Below are positions 1 through 7,729 of a DNA stretch of 64,000 nucleotides, one piece after another. The notes beneath the pieces were generated by a model. That model searched no databases. It saw only the letters and a list, made by a program, of their open reading frames with translations, and was not told the origin of the DNA. The stretch lies in assembly GCF_000520975.1 (NCBI RefSeq), contig NZ_JACB01000013.1:1-64000 (forward strand). The letters run 5' to 3'. The stretch is from Aquimarina megaterium XH134. GTDB taxonomy: Bacteria; Bacteroidota; Bacteroidia; Flavobacteriales; Flavobacteriaceae. Each line of letters begins with the position of its first letter. Positions within the stretch are counted from its first letter, which is position 1. The position numbers and the translations under genes were made by a program.

Positions 1-7
1 TAACTTA

Positions 8-91
8 CTATGCTCTGTATTGAGTATTCTAATTATTTACAATAACAGATCTAATTCATAAAACAACAAATCATGAAAAAAACAATTTTTA
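8..91 (+). repeat. Upstream direct repeat, copy 1
   Basis: This stretch and positions 843-926 align without gaps at an offset of 835 bases and differ at only a few positions. They cover the whole leader up to the start codon and the first codons of the two paralogous lipoprotein genes. The copy includes the motif GTATTGAGTATTC. It marks a recent tandem duplication or a conserved shared promoter and leader. Confidence 0.85.
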
Positions 92-771
92 AAGTAATCA
101 CTATGGTAATGCTGGCAACCTTTATTAGTAGTTGCGAGACAGATGATGGTACTCTTGATGGTCTTGAAGGAGAATCAAAAAATATATCTGTAGAGACTTC
201 TACAATAGATAAATCTGCTACAAAAGCAGCTAATGGTTGCCATAACTGGAGTATTAAAAGGTATGAAGGCCCTATGTGGATGGATTTTAGGACCCGAAAA
301 GTATATCCTTATGTAAATACGATCACAATTGCTGAGGCAAATTGTGATGGAATTTGGGAAGCTACCGGAGGTTTTAAAATTATTGATAATACTCATAATA
401 AAAGAACAGTGCGGGTTAAAAGAATCAATAAGAACGAAGGCAAGCTTTTTTTTATTACCAGCGGGGGCTATTCTGTTCTTACTTTTGATGCTTTCATTTA
501 TCCAGACACTACACCACCTACAACTTCATGTCCTACCAGCGAGCATACCAAAATGAGACAAAGCTTTTCTAAATATGCTGCTGCCAGTAATTATGATGAG
601 AGATATACATATAACTGGACAGTCGTTAATAAAGGAAATACATACCATGGAACAGGAAGCAATATTAGACTGCGAGGTTATGGAAATTTTAATGTCACGC
701 TTACTGTTACCCTGGATGGTTGTACTACCCAAACCAGAACTCAAAACTTTTATGTGAATATTGGAAGGTAA
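73..771 (+). CDS. Putative lipoprotein with PKD-like C-terminal domain (tandem paralog 1)
   Basis: 232 residues of unrecognised function. The N-terminus is a lipoprotein signal (MKKTI start, hydrophobic core, then ISSC with Cys21), so surface or periplasmic anchoring is expected. A spacer of about 40 residues follows. The C-terminal 80 residues (about 150-232) start with a CP pair, carry the pattern YxYNWTVVNKG and end in alternating beta-strand residues with a GCTTQ motif, which resembles a PKD/Ig-like beta-sandwich. Four Cys outside the lipobox are compatible with disulfides. The next gene encodes a clear paralog, and a shortened relative with the same N-terminus lies at 48499. The start is fixed by the ATG at the end of the duplicated leader. 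No catalytic motif is visible; it could be an adhesin, an inhibitor or a toxin-like surface protein, but nothing decides this. Confidence 0.8.
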   Translation: MKKTIFKVITMVMLATFISSCETDDGTLDGLEGESKNISVETSTIDKSATKAANGCHNWSIKRYEGPMWMDFRTRKVYPYVNTITIAEANCDGIWEATGGFKIIDNTHNKRTVRVKRINKNEGKLFFITSGGYSVLTFDAFIYPDTTPPTTSCPTSEHTKMRQSFSKYAAASNYDERYTYNWTVVNKGNTYHGTGSNIRLRGYGNFNVTLTVTLDGCTTQTRTQNFYVNIGR

Positions 772-842
772 TTAGGCAGCAGACTTGCCTTCAACTTTGA
801 GTTACAGAATAGGCATATCTAATGTAGTATGACCATGACTTG

Positions 843-926
843 CTATGCTCTGTATTGAGTATTCTAATTATTTACAATCACACATCTAATTCATAAAACA
901 ACAAATCATGAAAAAAACAATTTTAA
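843..926 (+). repeat. Upstream direct repeat, copy 2
   Basis: This is the second copy of the leader found at 8-91, again ending in the first codons of a lipoprotein gene. The conserved block stops soon after the signal-peptide start, so the leader DNA is better conserved than the mature proteins it precedes. Confidence 0.85.
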
Positions 927-1621
927 AAATTGCTTCAATTCTAATGCTAACCATCTTTATTGGTAGTTGCGAGACAGATGGTGGTACTATTGATAATCTC
1001 GAAGGAGAATCAAAAAGCTTATTAACAGAAAATCAGTCAGAAGGTTATCTTAATGACAATGCCAACGAAGCAATGTCCCAAACCGACCCTGTTTATTTTA
1101 GGATTATAAGCTATGACAACCCTAATGGAAAAGCCTATTCGATTATAGACGGAAAAATCATAGTATATGTAGGAACATATATAACTGCAGAAGCAGAAGG
1201 CCCTGGATATTGGAAAGTTACTGGAGATTTTAAGATTATAGGAGACCCTACCAAAAGGAGAGTGCGAATTCTTCGAACTGGTAGAAAAGCTTCGTCTATC
1301 ATATATATGTATCCAGTACCAAGTGGAGAGGCTGGTACTGTACTTACTTTTGTAGAAGTTCCATCATCGGTTCCACCTACAGCTTCATGTCCAAGCAGTG
1401 GACATACAATGATAGAGCAAGTTTTTAATTCTGTTCTTGATGCCAAGAATTATGATACCAAGTATACCTATAAGTGGAAAATTGTTCATAACGGCCGTAC
1501 CACTTATAAAACAGGACGAAGTGTTTTGTTAAGTAAAGGAGGATCTACCATTACCCTTTCTGTATCTAAAAATGGATGCACTACTCAGTCAAGTGGACCT
1601 AAAAACTACTTTGTTAGATAA
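908..1621 (+). CDS. Putative lipoprotein with PKD-like C-terminal domain (tandem paralog 2)
   Basis: 237 residues, paralogous to the preceding gene. The lipobox is IGSC (Cys21), followed by ETDGGTIDNLEGESK, nearly the same as its neighbour. The middle (about 55-150) is predicted beta-rich and only loosely similar to the neighbour (shared patterns GxWxxTGxFKII and RRVRIxR). The C-terminus has the same CPSSGHT ... YDTKYTYKWKIVHNG ... NGCTTQ layout, so the PKD-like sandwich is common to both. It is followed directly by a strong terminator. The function is unknown; the pair looks like a surface-lipoprotein family diversifying after tandem duplication. Confidence 0.8.
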   Translation: MKKTILKIASILMLTIFIGSCETDGGTIDNLEGESKSLLTENQSEGYLNDNANEAMSQTDPVYFRIISYDNPNGKAYSIIDGKIIVYVGTYITAEAEGPGYWKVTGDFKIIGDPTKRRVRILRTGRKASSIIYMYPVPSGEAGTVLTFVEVPSSVPPTASCPSSGHTMIEQVFNSVLDAKNYDTKYTYKWKIVHNGRTTYKTGRSVLLSKGGSTITLSVSKNGCTTQSSGPKNYFVR

Positions 1622-1660
1622 GAGTAGTCTAAATTTGATGTAAACAAAAATTACCCTATT

Positions 1661-1694
1661 AAACAGGCTGTCTTTTTAGACAGCCTGTTTTTAT
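1661..1694. terminator. Bidirectional intrinsic terminator
   Basis: A perfect 13-bp inverted repeat (AAACAGGCTGTCT at 1661-1673 and its complement at 1678-1690) closes over a 4-nt loop and is followed by a T-rich run. It sits between convergent genes ending at 1621 (+) and 1724 (-), so it probably serves both. Confidence 0.9.
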
Positions 1695-1723
1695 TATTTA
1701 GTAAAATTATGACAGGCAGACTG

Positions 1724-2845
1724 CTATGATAAATTAAACCGTTCTTTTAGAGCTTGTTTAACGCGTTCTAAACCCGCCAGGATATATTCTTTGCGTTCTC
1801 CAATCCCTATTCTGAAATGATGGTCCATCCCATAACAATCTCCTGCCAAAATGAATACACTTTTTTCTGTTCGTAACCATTCTGCCAGTTCGGTAGAATT
1901 AATATCTAAATTGTATTTTATAAATAACATTCCACCACTCTTTGGGGGTACATATTCAAATAAATCCCCATATTGATCGAGCCATTGCTTTACTACTATT
2001 AAGTTTTCATTAAGCATGGTTCTGTTTCGGGTTAGTATTTCTTTACGTTTTTCGGGTCTTAATGCGATCTCACCAATATAATGACTCATAATACCTGCAG
2101 TAATAGAGGTATAATCATGGTATGCCCATGTATCTGCAATTAACGTTTCTGGTCCTATTAACCATCCCAAACGTAATCCGGGTAGGGCATAAGCTTTAGA
2201 CAACCCACCATTAACCATAACCTTATCATACATCCCAATAAAGCTTTCTATGATTTCTCCGTTTAATTCTGCTCCACGATATACTTCATCACAATATACC
2301 CAGGCATCTACACTCTTTGCGATAGCTACGATTTCCTGCATTTCTTCAGAAGAGAGCGTATATCCCGTAGGATTATTAGGATTACATAGTGCAATCATTT
2401 TTGTTTTTGAAGTGACCAGGGTCTTTAATTCTTCAATATCTGGTCTCCATTTATTTTCTTCACGTAAATGAAATGCTTTTGGGATGCACCCCATTTCTTC
2501 GGCAATACCCCAGATCTGCATATAGTTGGGGACCATCATAACCACTTCATCTCCTTTTTCTAATAAAGTATGGCAAGCAATAAAATTTGCTTCAGAAGAA
2601 CCATTGGTGACCAATACATTTTCTTCATTGGCTCCATTATACATAGCACTAATCCTTTTACGCAATGGGATAGAACCGTTAGTTTGCCCATATCCTAAAA
2701 CAGTATTGGTAAGTGTATCTATCTGATCCTTCTCTAATAGTTCATTAAGCGTATAGGGATGAAAACCACTTTCGGTAAGATTATAATCTACCGTGTTTTC
2801 AAATAAGGATTGTACTCTTTCGAGCTCAAAAATTGGAATATTCAT
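1724..2845 (-). CDS. PLP-dependent aminotransferase, class I/II fold
   Basis: 373 residues, a normal length for fold-type I aminotransferases. Visible motifs are NPNNPTG (155-161), DEVYR (186-190, the Asp that binds the pyridine nitrogen) and SKAYALPGLRLGW (216-228), where Lys217 should form the internal aldimine. The C-terminal FRIGIGER supplies the conserved Arg for the substrate carboxylate. It is the last gene of a four-gene operon, 4 bp after the cyclodeaminase-family gene. The context suggests the amino acid made or consumed by the neighbouring dehydratase and imine-reductase-type enzymes is its substrate or product. Aspartate-aminotransferase-like and capreomycidine-synthase-like annotations are both possible; the exact substrate cannot be told from sequence alone. 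Confidence 0.9.
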   Translation of the reverse strand: MNIPIFELERVQSLFENTVDYNLTESGFHPYTLNELLEKDQIDTLTNTVLGYGQTNGSIPLRKRISAMYNGANEENVLVTNGSSEANFIACHTLLEKGDEVVMMVPNYMQIWGIAEEMGCIPKAFHLREENKWRPDIEELKTLVTSKTKMIALCNPNNPTGYTLSSEEMQEIVAIAKSVDAWVYCDEVYRGAELNGEIIESFIGMYDKVMVNGGLSKAYALPGLRLGWLIGPETLIADTWAYHDYTSITAGIMSHYIGEIALRPEKRKEILTRNRTMLNENLIVVKQWLDQYGDLFEYVPPKSGGMLFIKYNLDINSTELAEWLRTEKSVFILAGDCYGMDHHFRIGIGERKEYILAGLERVKQALKERFNLS

Positions 2846-2849
2846 TCTA

Positions 2850-3806
2850 TTATATTTTAGTATTCATGTATGTTTTATAAACAGCTTTTGCAATCATTAT
2901 ATCTTGTACTGCAACTCCTGTAAGGTCTACTATTGTTATTTGATGATCATCGGTGCGTTGTAAGGCAGGGTCCTGAATTGCACTGCCAAGCTCAACGATT
3001 TTTTCTTCGGAAATTGCTCCATCTTTAACGGCTCGATATATTTCGCCCCTACTTTTACTTTGCGGAATACTATCTGCAATAACGATATCTGCTTTTTGAA
3101 GCAATTCACTATCAAGTTCCTGCTTATCCGAAGTATCAGAGCCTACTGCTGTGATATGGGTGCCCGGCAAGATGTCTTTTGCATCGAGCAGTGCGACTTC
3201 AGAAGGAGTAGTGGTAACAATTAGAGTACTATTTTTTGCTACTTCTGCTGGAGTTTTGGCAATATAGATATCAAAATCAGTATTCAATTCTGCTTTAAAC
3301 TTCTTTGCATTTTCGAGTGTTCTTCCCCATACCCATACGGTTTTACAGGGATTGTTTTTCTGCAGAAATTGCAACTGTAATTTGGCCTGTATCCCTGTAC
3401 CTATAATACCAATGGCGTTTATTTTTTTTGGAGCAAAATATGTAGCTGCCAAAGCACCTGCTGCTGCAGTTCGAATATCGGTAAGGTGCCCTTCGTCTAA
3501 TAAAATGGCTATAGGTTGTCCTGTTTTCTGGCTAAATATGAGCATCATTCCCTGGCTGGAAGCTATTCCTAATTTTGAATTGTTATAAAAACCAGAGGCA
3601 ATTTTGATAACATAAAAATCATCATTCTTTATATATCCATATTTAATATGTACATCCCCGGGAGGATCTTCAAATAGTAATTCACCTACAGGCGGAACCA
3701 CCGTTTTACCATTACTGTAGTGTATAAAACCTTCTTCCATAGCCGCAACTACATCTAATGATTGTATACTTTCTTTAATGTCTTTCAGATTAATAATAGT
3801 CGCCAT
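2850..3806 (-). CDS. Ornithine cyclodeaminase / mu-crystallin family protein
   Basis: 318 residues. The family is recognised by HIKYG (Lys55), the motif LTDIRTAAAGALAA (108-121), the Rossmann loop GTGIQA (136-141) and the C-terminal DLTGVAVQD (from 294). The family contains ornithine cyclodeaminase, alanine dehydrogenase, ketimine reductases, iminosuccinate reductase and ectoine-utilisation EutC, so the name ornithine cyclodeaminase should not be taken as activity. The start codon lies inside the end of the upstream dehydratase gene (17-bp overlap), indicating translational coupling. Paired with a dehydratase that releases an enamine/imine, the likeliest role is NAD(P)H-dependent imine reduction to an amino acid; this is inference. 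Confidence 0.9.
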   Translation of the reverse strand: MATIINLKDIKESIQSLDVVAAMEEGFIHYSNGKTVVPPVGELLFEDPPGDVHIKYGYIKNDDFYVIKIASGFYNNSKLGIASSQGMMLIFSQKTGQPIAILLDEGHLTDIRTAAAGALAATYFAPKKINAIGIIGTGIQAKLQLQFLQKNNPCKTVWVWGRTLENAKKFKAELNTDFDIYIAKTPAEVAKNSTLIVTTTPSEVALLDAKDILPGTHITAVGSDTSDKQELDSELLQKADIVIADSIPQSKSRGEIYRAVKDGAISEEKIVELGSAIQDPALQRTDDHQITIVDLTGVAVQDIMIAKAVYKTYMNTKI

Positions 3807-4755
3807 ATTTCACCATTATTTGGGTTAATAATTGATTATCTATTTTTCTTCCTGTTAGCACCAGAACCACATTTTTACCATCATACGCTTTGCTTTGTAA
3901 TAATGCTGCTACCGGAAGAGCAGCGGTAGGTTCAATTTCTACCTTATGATATTTCACCATAAACGCTACGGCTTTTTTAATATCCTCTTCTTCGATGACT
4001 TCAAAACCAGACAAGTATTTTTTACAAATATCAAAGGTGATAGCGTTATTTTCAATTCCGCCTGCAGATGCATCTGCAATAGTGGATAAAGTACTTGGAG
4101 GAACAATACTGTTTTTTAGTATCGATAAATGCATTTCTGATGCATTTTTAGGTTGACAACCAATGACCGAAACATTATTATGAGTACTAAAATAAGTACT
4201 CATGCCAGATGCCAGTCCACCACCACCAACAGGAGTTAAAATAACATCTACTTCTGGTACTTGTTCTTCTATTTCGACAGCGATAGTACCTTGCCCTTTA
4301 ATAATTTCTTGGTCATTATAGGGATGAATTAAAACACCATTGATGTCTTTTGCATAGGCTGTTGCTTTTTCTTCGGTTTCCAGGCTATTTTCGCCATAGA
4401 AAATAACTCTCATCCCATATTGCTCAAGAGCTTTTATTTTTGCGTCACTTGTTTTTTTCGGAAGGAATAAAACACCTTTAAATCCAAATTTTTCTGAAGC
4501 ATAACCAAATGCTGCAGCATGATTCCCGGTAGATGCTGCTACAAAAGTTTTGTCAAAAACACTTTTGTCTAAACTATGTACCTTAGTAAGAACTCCTCGT
4601 ATTTTAAACGATCCCGTATATTGTAAAAATTCCATTTTTAGAAAGACATTCGCTCCAGATATTTTACTTAATTCAGGAGAATATGCCATAGGTGTTCTAT
4701 TCAAATCAGGCTTGCTGATTTTGTATGCATCAATTATATCTGTAGCCCGTATCAT
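3790..4755 (-). CDS. Threonine/serine dehydratase family PLP enzyme
   Basis: 321 residues, the length of single-domain catabolic Thr/Ser dehydratases or hydroxyaspartate dehydratases; there is no C-terminal ACT regulatory domain. Key motifs are SFKIRG (49-54) with the Schiff-base Lys51, STGNHA (75-80) and the phosphate-binding GGGG loop (177-180). The start ATG overlaps the stop of the upstream peptidase by one base and the gene runs into the next gene by 17 bp. Substrate candidates are L-serine, L-threonine or 3-hydroxyaspartate. The combination with an ornithine-cyclodeaminase-family partner also occurs in ectoine use (EutB/EutC) and in the beta-hydroxyaspartate cycle (BhcB/BhcD). Confidence 0.9.
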   Translation of the reverse strand: MIRATDIIDAYKISKPDLNRTPMAYSPELSKISGANVFLKMEFLQYTGSFKIRGVLTKVHSLDKSVFDKTFVAASTGNHAAAFGYASEKFGFKGVLFLPKKTSDAKIKALEQYGMRVIFYGENSLETEEKATAYAKDINGVLIHPYNDQEIIKGQGTIAVEIEEQVPEVDVILTPVGGGGLASGMSTYFSTHNNVSVIGCQPKNASEMHLSILKNSIVPPSTLSTIADASAGGIENNAITFDICKKYLSGFEVIEEEDIKKAVAFMVKYHKVEIEPTAALPVAALLQSKAYDGKNVVLVLTGRKIDNQLLTQIMVKYGDYY

Positions 4756-6236
4756 TATTTTGAATTTGGAAAATTTTGATCTATCGCTTCAATAGATTTC
4801 TGGATTAATTTTGCTACGTTTTTATAATATTCTGGATGTATTTCTTCGACATCATCGGTTGCCTGGTGATACCCTGGGTGATCTTCTTCGCTAAAAGTAA
4901 TATTAGGGATTCCTTTCCTGAAAAAAGGACCATTATCAGAAGAAAACATCCAATAATCTTTGGTTTTATCCTCTGGATCGTCATGACCATAAGAAACAGT
5001 TAACGAGCTATCTTTTGCAATACTTTCGATTATAGGTTTAAACTGTGGATAAGGATAGGTACCAACCACATATATTTCGTTTTTAGGATTACGGCTAATC
5101 ATATCCATATTGATATTGAGTTTGATATCGGATAACAAAACCGGCGGGTTATCTACAAAATGTTTAGAACCAAATAGTCCTAATTCTTCGGCATCAAAAG
5201 CAGCAAAAAGAATAGAATGCTGAGGTTGGTTTTTAGAAAAATGCTTTGCTAAGATCAATAGGGCAGAAGTACCAGAGGCGTTATCGTCTGCGCCATTGTA
5301 TATAGTGTCGTTTATAATGCCAAGGTGATCATAATGCGCACCAATAACGATATATTTTTTGGGATACATTTTTCCTTTTACATAACCTATAAAATTAGTT
5401 CCTGTTCTCTCTTTTTTGGTTTTTCTATCTTTAAAAGTAAAATGAGAATCGTAATCGGTATCTAATTTTTCTAAACCGATGTTTTTAAAATATGACCTGA
5501 TAAAATCTTGTGCTTTTTGATTATTTCCTGTACCTCTTCCCAAGTACTGATCTGATGATATTTGTTTTTGAATATCCAGTAATTCGGTTGTTTCTATTCC
5601 CGAATCTGTTACCACATCATACTTTTTTATTTCGTTAGCTGTCATCCAATGAATACTATCTGCAGGAGCTGCTTCTAAGGTATACCAGTAAAATGCTGTA
5701 GGAATATTCATTTCGGTATAGTAGTTTAGATATTTTTTATGCTCTTGATGATCTTTCGGAAAATCTAGTGCTACACTATCTTCTCCCGACCAGGAATGCA
5801 CCCCCAGCTTGGCTGTAGCATGAATATCTCGTTTTTCTCCTGCCAAAAACATATCTGTTCCTCCAGAAGCCACCATTCCGTTTTCTGGGATGTAAGTGTT
5901 TATATGATGTTTCCTGATTTCACGAGAAGCAAGAAGATTTATCTCATCGTCTATAGACCCGGGAACCTCTTCCATTACCAATGTGGTTACTTTTGGGTTT
6001 TCGAACAGGATTTCTTTAATATCATATAGTGTATTAGAATAAATAACACCATTCATATATAGAGTGTCTTTGGTAGTCTGATTTTCTTTAAAATAAAATT
6101 CTGCTACTTGATCGCCTTCCATTTTCATCAATATCCTTTGCCCAAGAGATGTGGTATATAAAATTTGTGGAAAGAAATACAAAGTGACAATAAAAACAAT
6201 GATGATTGCCACAAATGCGATGATAACTTTTTTCAT
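4755..6236 (-). CDS. M28 family zinc peptidase with N-terminal ClpP-like domain
   Basis: 493 residues. Residues 1-27 are one hydrophobic helix (signal anchor). Residues about 40-210 resemble periplasmic ClpP/crotonase-fold proteins (COG3904 type): the segment ASGGTDMFLAGEKR (123-136) followed by GVHSWS (145-150) matches the S-x-x-x-x-x-FxAG-x-x-R ... GxH layout, with Ser124 a possible nucleophile. Residues about 215-493 form an M28 aminopeptidase: GAHYDHLG (His301), NGADDNASG (Asp317), DAEELG (Glu350/Glu351), NMDMISR and a C-terminal HPGYHQATDD that should supply the last His ligand. It is the first gene of the operon and overlaps the dehydratase gene by one base. Probable role: an exported aminopeptidase or carboxypeptidase releasing amino acids for the downstream enzymes. 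Confidence 0.85.
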   Translation of the reverse strand: MKKVIIAFVAIIIVFIVTLYFFPQILYTTSLGQRILMKMEGDQVAEFYFKENQTTKDTLYMNGVIYSNTLYDIKEILFENPKVTTLVMEEVPGSIDDEINLLASREIRKHHINTYIPENGMVASGGTDMFLAGEKRDIHATAKLGVHSWSGEDSVALDFPKDHQEHKKYLNYYTEMNIPTAFYWYTLEAAPADSIHWMTANEIKKYDVVTDSGIETTELLDIQKQISSDQYLGRGTGNNQKAQDFIRSYFKNIGLEKLDTDYDSHFTFKDRKTKKERTGTNFIGYVKGKMYPKKYIVIGAHYDHLGIINDTIYNGADDNASGTSALLILAKHFSKNQPQHSILFAAFDAEELGLFGSKHFVDNPPVLLSDIKLNINMDMISRNPKNEIYVVGTYPYPQFKPIIESIAKDSSLTVSYGHDDPEDKTKDYWMFSSDNGPFFRKGIPNITFSEEDHPGYHQATDDVEEIHPEYYKNVAKLIQKSIEAIDQNFPNSK

Positions 6237-6272
6237 AATAGTAATGTGTTAATTAATACCAGATGTAATAAA

Positions 6273-6330
6273 AAAACCTCCGTACACCAAACCAACTTTT
6301 GTTGATTAAGGTATACGGAGGTTTTCCGTA
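6273..6330 (-). terminator. Terminator/antiterminator pair (possible attenuator) upstream of the M28 operon
   Basis: Read on the minus strand, a 16-bp stem with one G/A mismatch (arms 6310-6325 and 6273-6288, GC-rich core CCTCCGTA) ends in seven T residues, about 35 bases before the peptidase ATG. A second stem, TACGGA with TCCGTA (6314-6319 and 6325-6330), uses the same 5' arm and cannot form at the same time. The mutually exclusive pair, lying between a TATATTTG promoter element and the first gene, has attenuator geometry. It could instead only terminate transcription from the gene ending at 6501. Confidence 0.65.
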
Positions 6331-6361
6331 AGAAATTCACTTGTTTTTCCGATGTTCTTCC

Positions 6362-6388
6362 TTAAGCTAAAAAACAAGAGTGTAACAT
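6362..6388 (-). CDS. Possible 8-codon leader peptide
   Basis: An ATG about 25 bases after the TATATTTG element opens an 8-codon ORF reading M-L-H-S-C-F-L-A and ends with TAA 32 bases before the antiterminator arm. Position and size fit a leader peptide controlling the downstream hairpins. There is no run of one amino acid, so the sensed signal is unclear. Such short ORFs also occur by chance. Confidence 0.3.
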   Translation of the reverse strand: MLHSCFLA

Positions 6389-6412
6389 ACTGTTACTATA
6401 TTTCTGTCTATA

Positions 6413-6420
6413 CAAATATA
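6413..6420 (-). promoter_or_regulatory. Bacteroidota -7 element TATATTTG
   Basis: The sequence is an exact match to TAnnTTTG. It would start transcription near 6405 and give a leader of about 170 nt before the M28 peptidase gene. No clear -33 TTTG was found upstream. Confidence 0.5.
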
Positions 6421-6500
6421 GAAAAAAAATAATTCTGTAGATAAAAATTAGAAGTATAGCTCCTAAATGGCTGTTTAGATAAGTGAAATTTTGGAGGATA

Positions 6501-6938
6501 TCATTTTTTTTGAATAAAATAAATATCTACATAATCGGTAACTTCACTACAAGGATTACTCATCTCCTGGAGTCTCCAGTATTTTCTATTTCCCTTTACT
6601 TTAAAATTGAATTCTCCTTCTCTTTTGCAAGGTTTTCCGTTGTTTATAAAATCTATCTGGGTCTCAATAGTTCCATTAAATACCAGGTGCTTTGCAGAAC
6701 GTGGAGTAATAGTGCCTTTAATTTTTAAGAAATCACTATTTTCTTTACTATTTTGATGACCTTCTATTGTGTACACATTGTCTTTATCTGTTTTTTCGAT
6801 TTTGACAGTTCCAAAATGGTCCCAAGAAATCCATTGAAGTGACAGATAATGATTACCTATCAAAATCTTATCCAAATTATTTTGTGAAAAAGAAAATAAT
6901 GGCAAGGATACTAAAAGAATTAAAACTATTTTTTTCAT
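6501..6938 (-). CDS. Secreted hypothetical protein
   Basis: 145 residues. A clear type I signal peptide (MKKIVLILLVSLPLFSFSQ, cut after about residue 19) is followed by a small beta-rich domain with repeated KI/VKIEKTD and INNGKPCKREGEFNFKVKG stretches and two Cys that could pair. The layout resembles small lipocalin-like or calycin-type periplasmic proteins, but no family is recognised. It is monocistronic, with its own TATCTTTG element upstream. Confidence 0.75.
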   Translation of the reverse strand: MKKIVLILLVSLPLFSFSQNNLDKILIGNHYLSLQWISWDHFGTVKIEKTDKDNVYTIEGHQNSKENSDFLKIKGTITPRSAKHLVFNGTIETQIDFINNGKPCKREGEFNFKVKGNRKYWRLQEMSNPCSEVTDYVDIYFIQKK

Positions 6939-6991
6939 ACGTTCTCATGTTAATCAGTGATACACCTTTCGATTACTATATATCATTAGAC

Positions 6992-6999
6992 CAAAGATA
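6992..6999 (-). promoter_or_regulatory. Bacteroidota -7 element TATCTTTG
   Basis: TAnnTTTG match 54 bases upstream of the ATG at 6938 on the same strand; it is the likely promoter of the secreted hypothetical gene. Confidence 0.5.
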
Positions 7000-7114
7000 G
7001 ATATCATAAATGATTTGTGTCACCTTGTTTTCAGTGAAATCTTTACGTCGATAACTTCTTGATAGTGTTATGGAATCGTTTGTGATCATTTTCTTGGAAA
7101 AACTCAATACTCAA

Positions 7115-7147
7115 AAAACGGTTTGAAAAAAATAATCAAACCGCTAT
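7115..7147 (-). terminator. Intrinsic terminator
   Basis: An 8-bp perfect stem (CGGTTTGA at 7119-7126, TCAAACCG at 7136-7143) is followed on the minus strand by TTTTTTGAG, 25 bases after the stop of the START-like lipoprotein. A copy of the dispersed ACTCAATACT repeat lies just beyond it (7102-7113). Confidence 0.75.
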
Positions 7148-7167
7148 TACTTTTCTTTATAAGGTAT

Positions 7168-7680
7168 TTATGGTTCGACTATTTGTTTCATAACGGGGAT
7201 TACCATTTCCCATCCTTTTAGAGATTCTTCGTATCTCTTTTCTCCTAGAGCAACGGTAGCAAAATTTCCTTGAGTTAATTTTAGTGTAGTCTTATTGTTT
7301 TTTTCTTTCAGATAATATGTCAGGCTCAAATAATTTTCAGGAATGTCTTCAATTTCCATGTTTGGGTCAAACATTGTAAAAGTTACTAGTTCTCCTTTTT
7401 TATACTCTACTATCTTTCCTTTTACATAGATAACCTCTTTACTATCTTCGGTTAACCCTTTCCAGAAGATAGGATTCCCTACTTTCCAATCTGATATGAC
7501 TTCACAACCATACATGTATTGTTTGGTTATTGTTGGGTTTGTTAATAATTCCCATACTTTTTCTTTATTGATATTGAATTGAATTTCTTTTTCGATCATC
7601 ATAATTGCAGCAGTGTTTTTTGATTTACAACCTATTAATAATAATGAGGTGATTACTAATAAGGAAAATCTGGTTTTCAT
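7168..7680 (-). CDS. Lipoprotein with SRPBCC/AHSA1 (START-like) domain
   Basis: 170 residues. Residues 1-18 form a lipoprotein signal ending LLIGC (Cys18). Residues about 28-165 match the SRPBCC/AHSA1 fold: an initial EKEIQFNINKEKVWELLTN helix region, then WKVGNPIFWKG, GELVTFTMF and a final helix KGWEMVIPVMKQ. Such proteins bind hydrophobic ligands and are nearly always cytosolic, so a lipid-anchored exported copy is unusual. It follows an AraC regulator by 47 bp and likely shares its transcript. The ligand is unknown. Confidence 0.8.
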   Translation of the reverse strand: MKTRFSLLVITSLLLIGCKSKNTAAIMMIEKEIQFNINKEKVWELLTNPTITKQYMYGCEVISDWKVGNPIFWKGLTEDSKEVIYVKGKIVEYKKGELVTFTMFDPNMEIEDIPENYLSLTYYLKEKNNKTTLKLTQGNFATVALGEKRYEESLKGWEMVIPVMKQIVEP

Positions 7681-7729
7681 ATATTTTAGTTTTACAATTT
7701 GAAACCAAAAATGCCACTATTTTCTTCTT

